Below are positions 5,046-6,875 of a stretch of DNA of 6,875 bases, piece after piece. Position numbers and translations under genes: made by a program. A model generated the notes under the pieces. It had not been told where the DNA came from. It was given only the letters and a program-made list of their open reading frames with translations, and did no database searches. Numbering within the stretch: the first letter of the stretch is position 1; each line of letters begins with the position of its first letter. The DNA comes from Chloroflexia bacterium (GTDB lineage Bacteria > Chloroflexota > Chloroflexia > Thermomicrobiales > JALYUS01), in contig JAICJW010000249.1 in assembly GCA_025928215.1 (NCBI GenBank), forward strand, positions 1 to 6,875, written 5' to 3'.

Positions 5046-6464
5046 TTACGGCTTCTCCTCTCGTGGGATAATCCGGCTGCCCATCGTCACCGCCAACGCG
5101 GGCATGCGATCCGCCATGAGAAAGCGGGTATACGTCTCCCCCGTCTCAGTCGTGAGAACAAAGGCGTCCTCACCGACGGGGCGGGCGACGTGCCGCTTTC
5201 CCTCGTACGCATAGACGAGGCCGCCCTCCTCGGCGGTCACGACGATCTTCTGGCCTTCCCCCGCACGATAAGTCCCGGTATACATGGGTAGGCGCGCGGG
5301 TGGGCAACGCGCGTCGGCATATTCTTCGATCTTCGCATCCACAGGCAGGCCGAGCGTGCGGTTCAGCGCGGCGAGGGTCACGGTCGCCACCGGAACGCCC
5401 GCGAGGTTGGCGATTGCCGCGCCGGTGAAGCCGATTTCGGGGACGGCGATCACCTCGGCGGCAATCCCCTTCCGCCCGCCGCCGTGCTTAATCAGTTTCC
5501 GCCCGTGATAGTCCGGGATCACACCGAGGCCGTAGCCATAGGAGGAGTTCGGGCTGCTGCGCGGCGCATGGGGCGTTGTCATCCGCGCGACGCCTGCGGC
5601 GGAAAGCAGCCGCTCGTTCCCGACCATCCCGCCTGTGCGATAGATTTCCAGATAGCGCAGCAGGTCCCGCACCGTCGAATTCAGCCCCCCGGCGGGCGAC
5701 CAGACCGAAGAGTAGAGCCAGTTCGGCGCGGCGTAGATTTCTCGCTGCCCCTCGCGCTCGCGCGACGCGTGGAAGGTGATGACATCCGGGAAGGTGCGGA
5801 GCGTCGCCACATCGTACGTGCTCCGGGTCATCCCGGCTGGATCGAGGATATGCGTTTGCACATATGCCTCGTAGGGTTGCTCGCTCACCCGCTCGATAAT
5901 TGCACCGAGCAACGCGAATCCCTCATTGCAGTAACTGAATTGCGCGCCGGGTGGACCAAGCAGGCGGTAGCCGCCCTCGGCGAGATAGGCCATCAGGTCC
6001 GCGTACGTCTCTATCGGCGCGTGATCGGCGGACCAGTCGGGCTTGCTTCCAGCGGCAGGATCGCCCTCCATCGAGCGGGCGAAGGCGAAAAAGCGCGAGG
6101 GTAGCGGCGGCAACCCGGCGGTATGCGAGAGGAAGTGATGCAGCGTGATCGCGCGCGCCGCTGCCGGGTCCGGCGTGCGAAATTCCGGCAGGTAGCGCGT
6201 CACCGGGTCGTCCACGGCGAGTTTGCCCGCCTCCGCGAGTTGCATGATCGCCAGCGCGGTGAACGACTTCGTCACCGAGGCGACGCCGAAGATCGTATCC
6301 GGTGTGACCGCCGTTCCCGTACCGATCTCCCGCTCCCCAAACCCCTCCGCGTACACTTCCTCGCCGTCTCGCGCCACCGCGACCGCGAAGCCCGGCGCTT
6401 GATGCGTCGCCATCATCTCCCGCGTAAACGCCTTCACCTCCGGTACCCATTCTGGCAATGCCAT
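5046..6464 (-). CDS. Serine hydrolase of the class C beta-lactamase / penicillin-binding protein fold
   Basis: 472-residue complete protein of the beta-lactamase-related serine hydrolase family (AmpC, EstB, D-aminopeptidase group). SVTK at residues 63-66 holds nucleophile Ser63 and base Lys66, YCN at 178-180 supplies the conserved Tyr, and HGG at 327-329 replaces the KTG motif, as in esterases and peptidases of the family. Residues about 10-380 form the catalytic domain and about 390-470 a separate beta-rich C-terminal domain beginning MYTGTYRAGEGQ, similar in position to the lipocalin-like add-on of many such enzymes. No signal peptide is visible, so it is probably cytosolic, which speaks against a true antibiotic-hydrolysing beta-lactamase. 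ATG 6464 has AAGGA about 9 nt upstream. Substrate unknown: ester, amide or D-amino peptide hydrolysis are all possible. All motif residues are intact. Confidence 0.93.
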   Translation of the reverse strand: MALPEWVPEVKAFTREMMATHQAPGFAVAVARDGEEVYAEGFGEREIGTGTAVTPDTIFGVASVTKSFTALAIMQLAEAGKLAVDDPVTRYLPEFRTPDPAAARAITLHHFLSHTAGLPPLPSRFFAFARSMEGDPAAGSKPDWSADHAPIETYADLMAYLAEGGYRLLGPPGAQFSYCNEGFALLGAIIERVSEQPYEAYVQTHILDPAGMTRSTYDVATLRTFPDVITFHASREREGQREIYAAPNWLYSSVWSPAGGLNSTVRDLLRYLEIYRTGGMVGNERLLSAAGVARMTTPHAPRSSPNSSYGYGLGVIPDYHGRKLIKHGGGRKGIAAEVIAVPEIGFTGAAIANLAGVPVATVTLAALNRTLGLPVDAKIEEYADARCPPARLPMYTGTYRAGEGQKIVVTAEEGGLVYAYEGKRHVARPVGEDAFVLTTETGETYTRFLMADRMPALAVTMGSRIIPREEKP

Positions 6465-6491
6465 CGCGCAAATCCTTCCGGAGAAACCGAC

Positions 6492-6605
6492 TGAACCGCA
6501 GAGGCGCAGAGAACACGGAGAAAGAATGAGAAGAGACAGCAGATCGAGATTTCTTCTTATTTTTCCTCTCCTCCCTCTCTGCGTCCTCCGCGCCTCTGCG
6601 ATTCA
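6492..6605. repeat. Dispersed palindromic repeat of the 'cgcagaggcgcagag' (NRRGAEDAE) type
   Basis: Arms 6492-6521 and 6576-6605 pair at 25 of 30 positions around a 54-nt purine/pyrimidine-skewed centre. On the minus strand it translates in one frame as NRRGAEDAER, a signature known from spurious ORFs over this widespread intergenic repeat in many environmental bacteria. It begins 27 nt upstream of the serine hydrolase start and so lies where that gene's promoter would be expected. Function is unknown; it is considered a REP- or MITE-like non-autonomous element. Confidence 0.7.
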
Positions 6606-6616
6606 ATCGGCTTCGT

Positions 6617-6740
6617 CTCTAGTACTACAGCGACACTTCAATGTCCGCACTGCCTCGCTGGTCATGTATGACGGGAAAGCTGCCACGTTCGTACTACCGA
6701 ATTCGACCCCTTATTCGCATATGTCGCTGTAGTACTAGAG
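6617..6740. mobile_element. 124-bp MITE-like element with 19-bp perfect terminal inverted repeats
   Basis: Ends 6617-6635 and 6722-6740 are perfect 19-bp inverted repeats (ctctagtactacagcgaca). Both contain CTAG (6619-6622 and 6735-6738), which can be read as a 4-bp palindromic target duplication around a 112-bp core. The inside has no coding frame of note. Size, ends and lack of a transposase fit a miniature inverted-repeat element or an internally deleted insertion sequence. It stands directly against the IS5-type end to its right. Confidence 0.6.
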
Positions 6741-6875
6741 CCTGTTATGAACTATCAGGCAGCGGGAAGGCCTGCTGCAGCATCAGCGAAGTGACGGCGA
6801 CCAGATGCAGCCCCACCAGCGTTTCCGGCAAGCGCTCGTAGTCGCGCACCAGCCGCCGGAAGCGGCTCATCCAGG
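6739..6875 (-). mobile_element. End of an IS5-family insertion sequence (cut by window edge)
   Basis: The sequence agcctgttatgaact after CTAG at 6735-6738 is placed as the transposase-distal terminal inverted repeat, and the transposase stop lies six bases inside it. IS5-group elements often insert at CTAG or TA. The other end is outside the window, so the inverted repeat and target duplication cannot be confirmed, and the exact boundary is uncertain by a few bases. Confidence 0.6.
6745..6875 (-). CDS. IS5-family DDE transposase, C-terminal 42 residues
   Basis: Partial gene entering from the right edge; stop TAA at 6747-6745. The visible residues begin WMSRFRRLVRDYERLPETL and continue GLHLVAVTSLMLQQ, the conserved C-terminal helix of IS5-family (IS427/IS1031-like) transposases that directly follows the catalytic Glu segment (V-E-R-T-F-A-W). 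That Glu should lie just outside the window. The tail is of normal length, ending a few bases from the element's end. No frameshift is visible in this part, so whether the element is intact depends on sequence not shown. Confidence 0.8.
   Translation of the reverse strand, partial: WMSRFRRLVRDYERLPETLVGLHLVAVTSLMLQQAFPLPDSS

Noticed and set aside
5484..6104. 206-codon open frame on the plus strand
   Set aside because: Antisense to the serine hydrolase catalytic domain, without a recognisable domain or a credible start site.
5923..6606. 227-codon minus-strand frame beginning MNRRGAEDAE
   Set aside because: A known artefact: its N terminus is the translated palindromic repeat, and the rest is an alternative frame of the serine hydrolase.
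6641..6841. 66-codon plus-strand frame through the MITE-like element and IS end
   Set aside because: It runs across the element boundary and antisense to the transposase C terminus, with no ribosome site.

Overview
The window is high-GC bacterial DNA (except roughly 3480-4420), with dense genes and Shine-Dalgarno starts. The taxon cannot be fixed from sequence alone. The GC-rich housekeeping-type genes, the dispersed 'cgcagaggcgcagag' palindromes and the IS5-type end would fit an environmental, repeat-rich phylum such as Chloroflexota, but this is only a guess.

Layout, left to right. (1) 3-557, + strand: the C-terminal part of an enolase-superfamily sugar-acid dehydratase of the galactonate dehydratase / mandelate racemase type. 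(2) A 17-bp-arm hairpin at 569-624 separates it from a convergent minus-strand operon. In transcription order this operon is a YceI-family lipid/quinone-binding protein (2841-2293), a nitroreductase-family flavoprotein (2205-1579) and a two-domain VOC (glyoxalase/extradiol dioxygenase fold, CatE-like) protein (1538-624). (3) An HxlR-family regulator (2963-3364, +) is divergent from the operon. The 121-bp gap between them holds a near-consensus minus-strand promoter and two matching 15-bp dyads. The gene set matches by family the quinone/electrophile-stress regulons controlled by YodB/CatR-type HxlR proteins in Bacillus, with YceI as an added member.

(4) 3365-4991 is a lower-GC, accessory-looking block with two predicted exported proteins of unknown function, both interrupted in an interesting way. 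The first (3636-4385) is one continuous frame broken by a single in-frame TAG at 3924. The second has its signal peptide on a separate 30-codon ORF (4435-4527), joined by an ATGA stop/start overlap to the body (4524-4991). (5) 6464-5046, minus strand: a complete class C beta-lactamase-fold serine hydrolase with intact SxxK, YxN and HGG motifs.

(6) 6492-6875 is a mobile/repeat border. It contains a dispersed imperfect palindrome of the 'NRRGAEDAE' type, a 124-bp MITE-like element with perfect 19-bp inverted ends, and, directly abutting it, the end of an IS5-family insertion sequence carrying the last 42 codons of its transposase. The most interesting points are the candidate redox/quinone regulatory module with its paired operators, the amber-interrupted exported gene, the split signal-peptide gene, and the two abutting mobile elements that both meet at CTAG.
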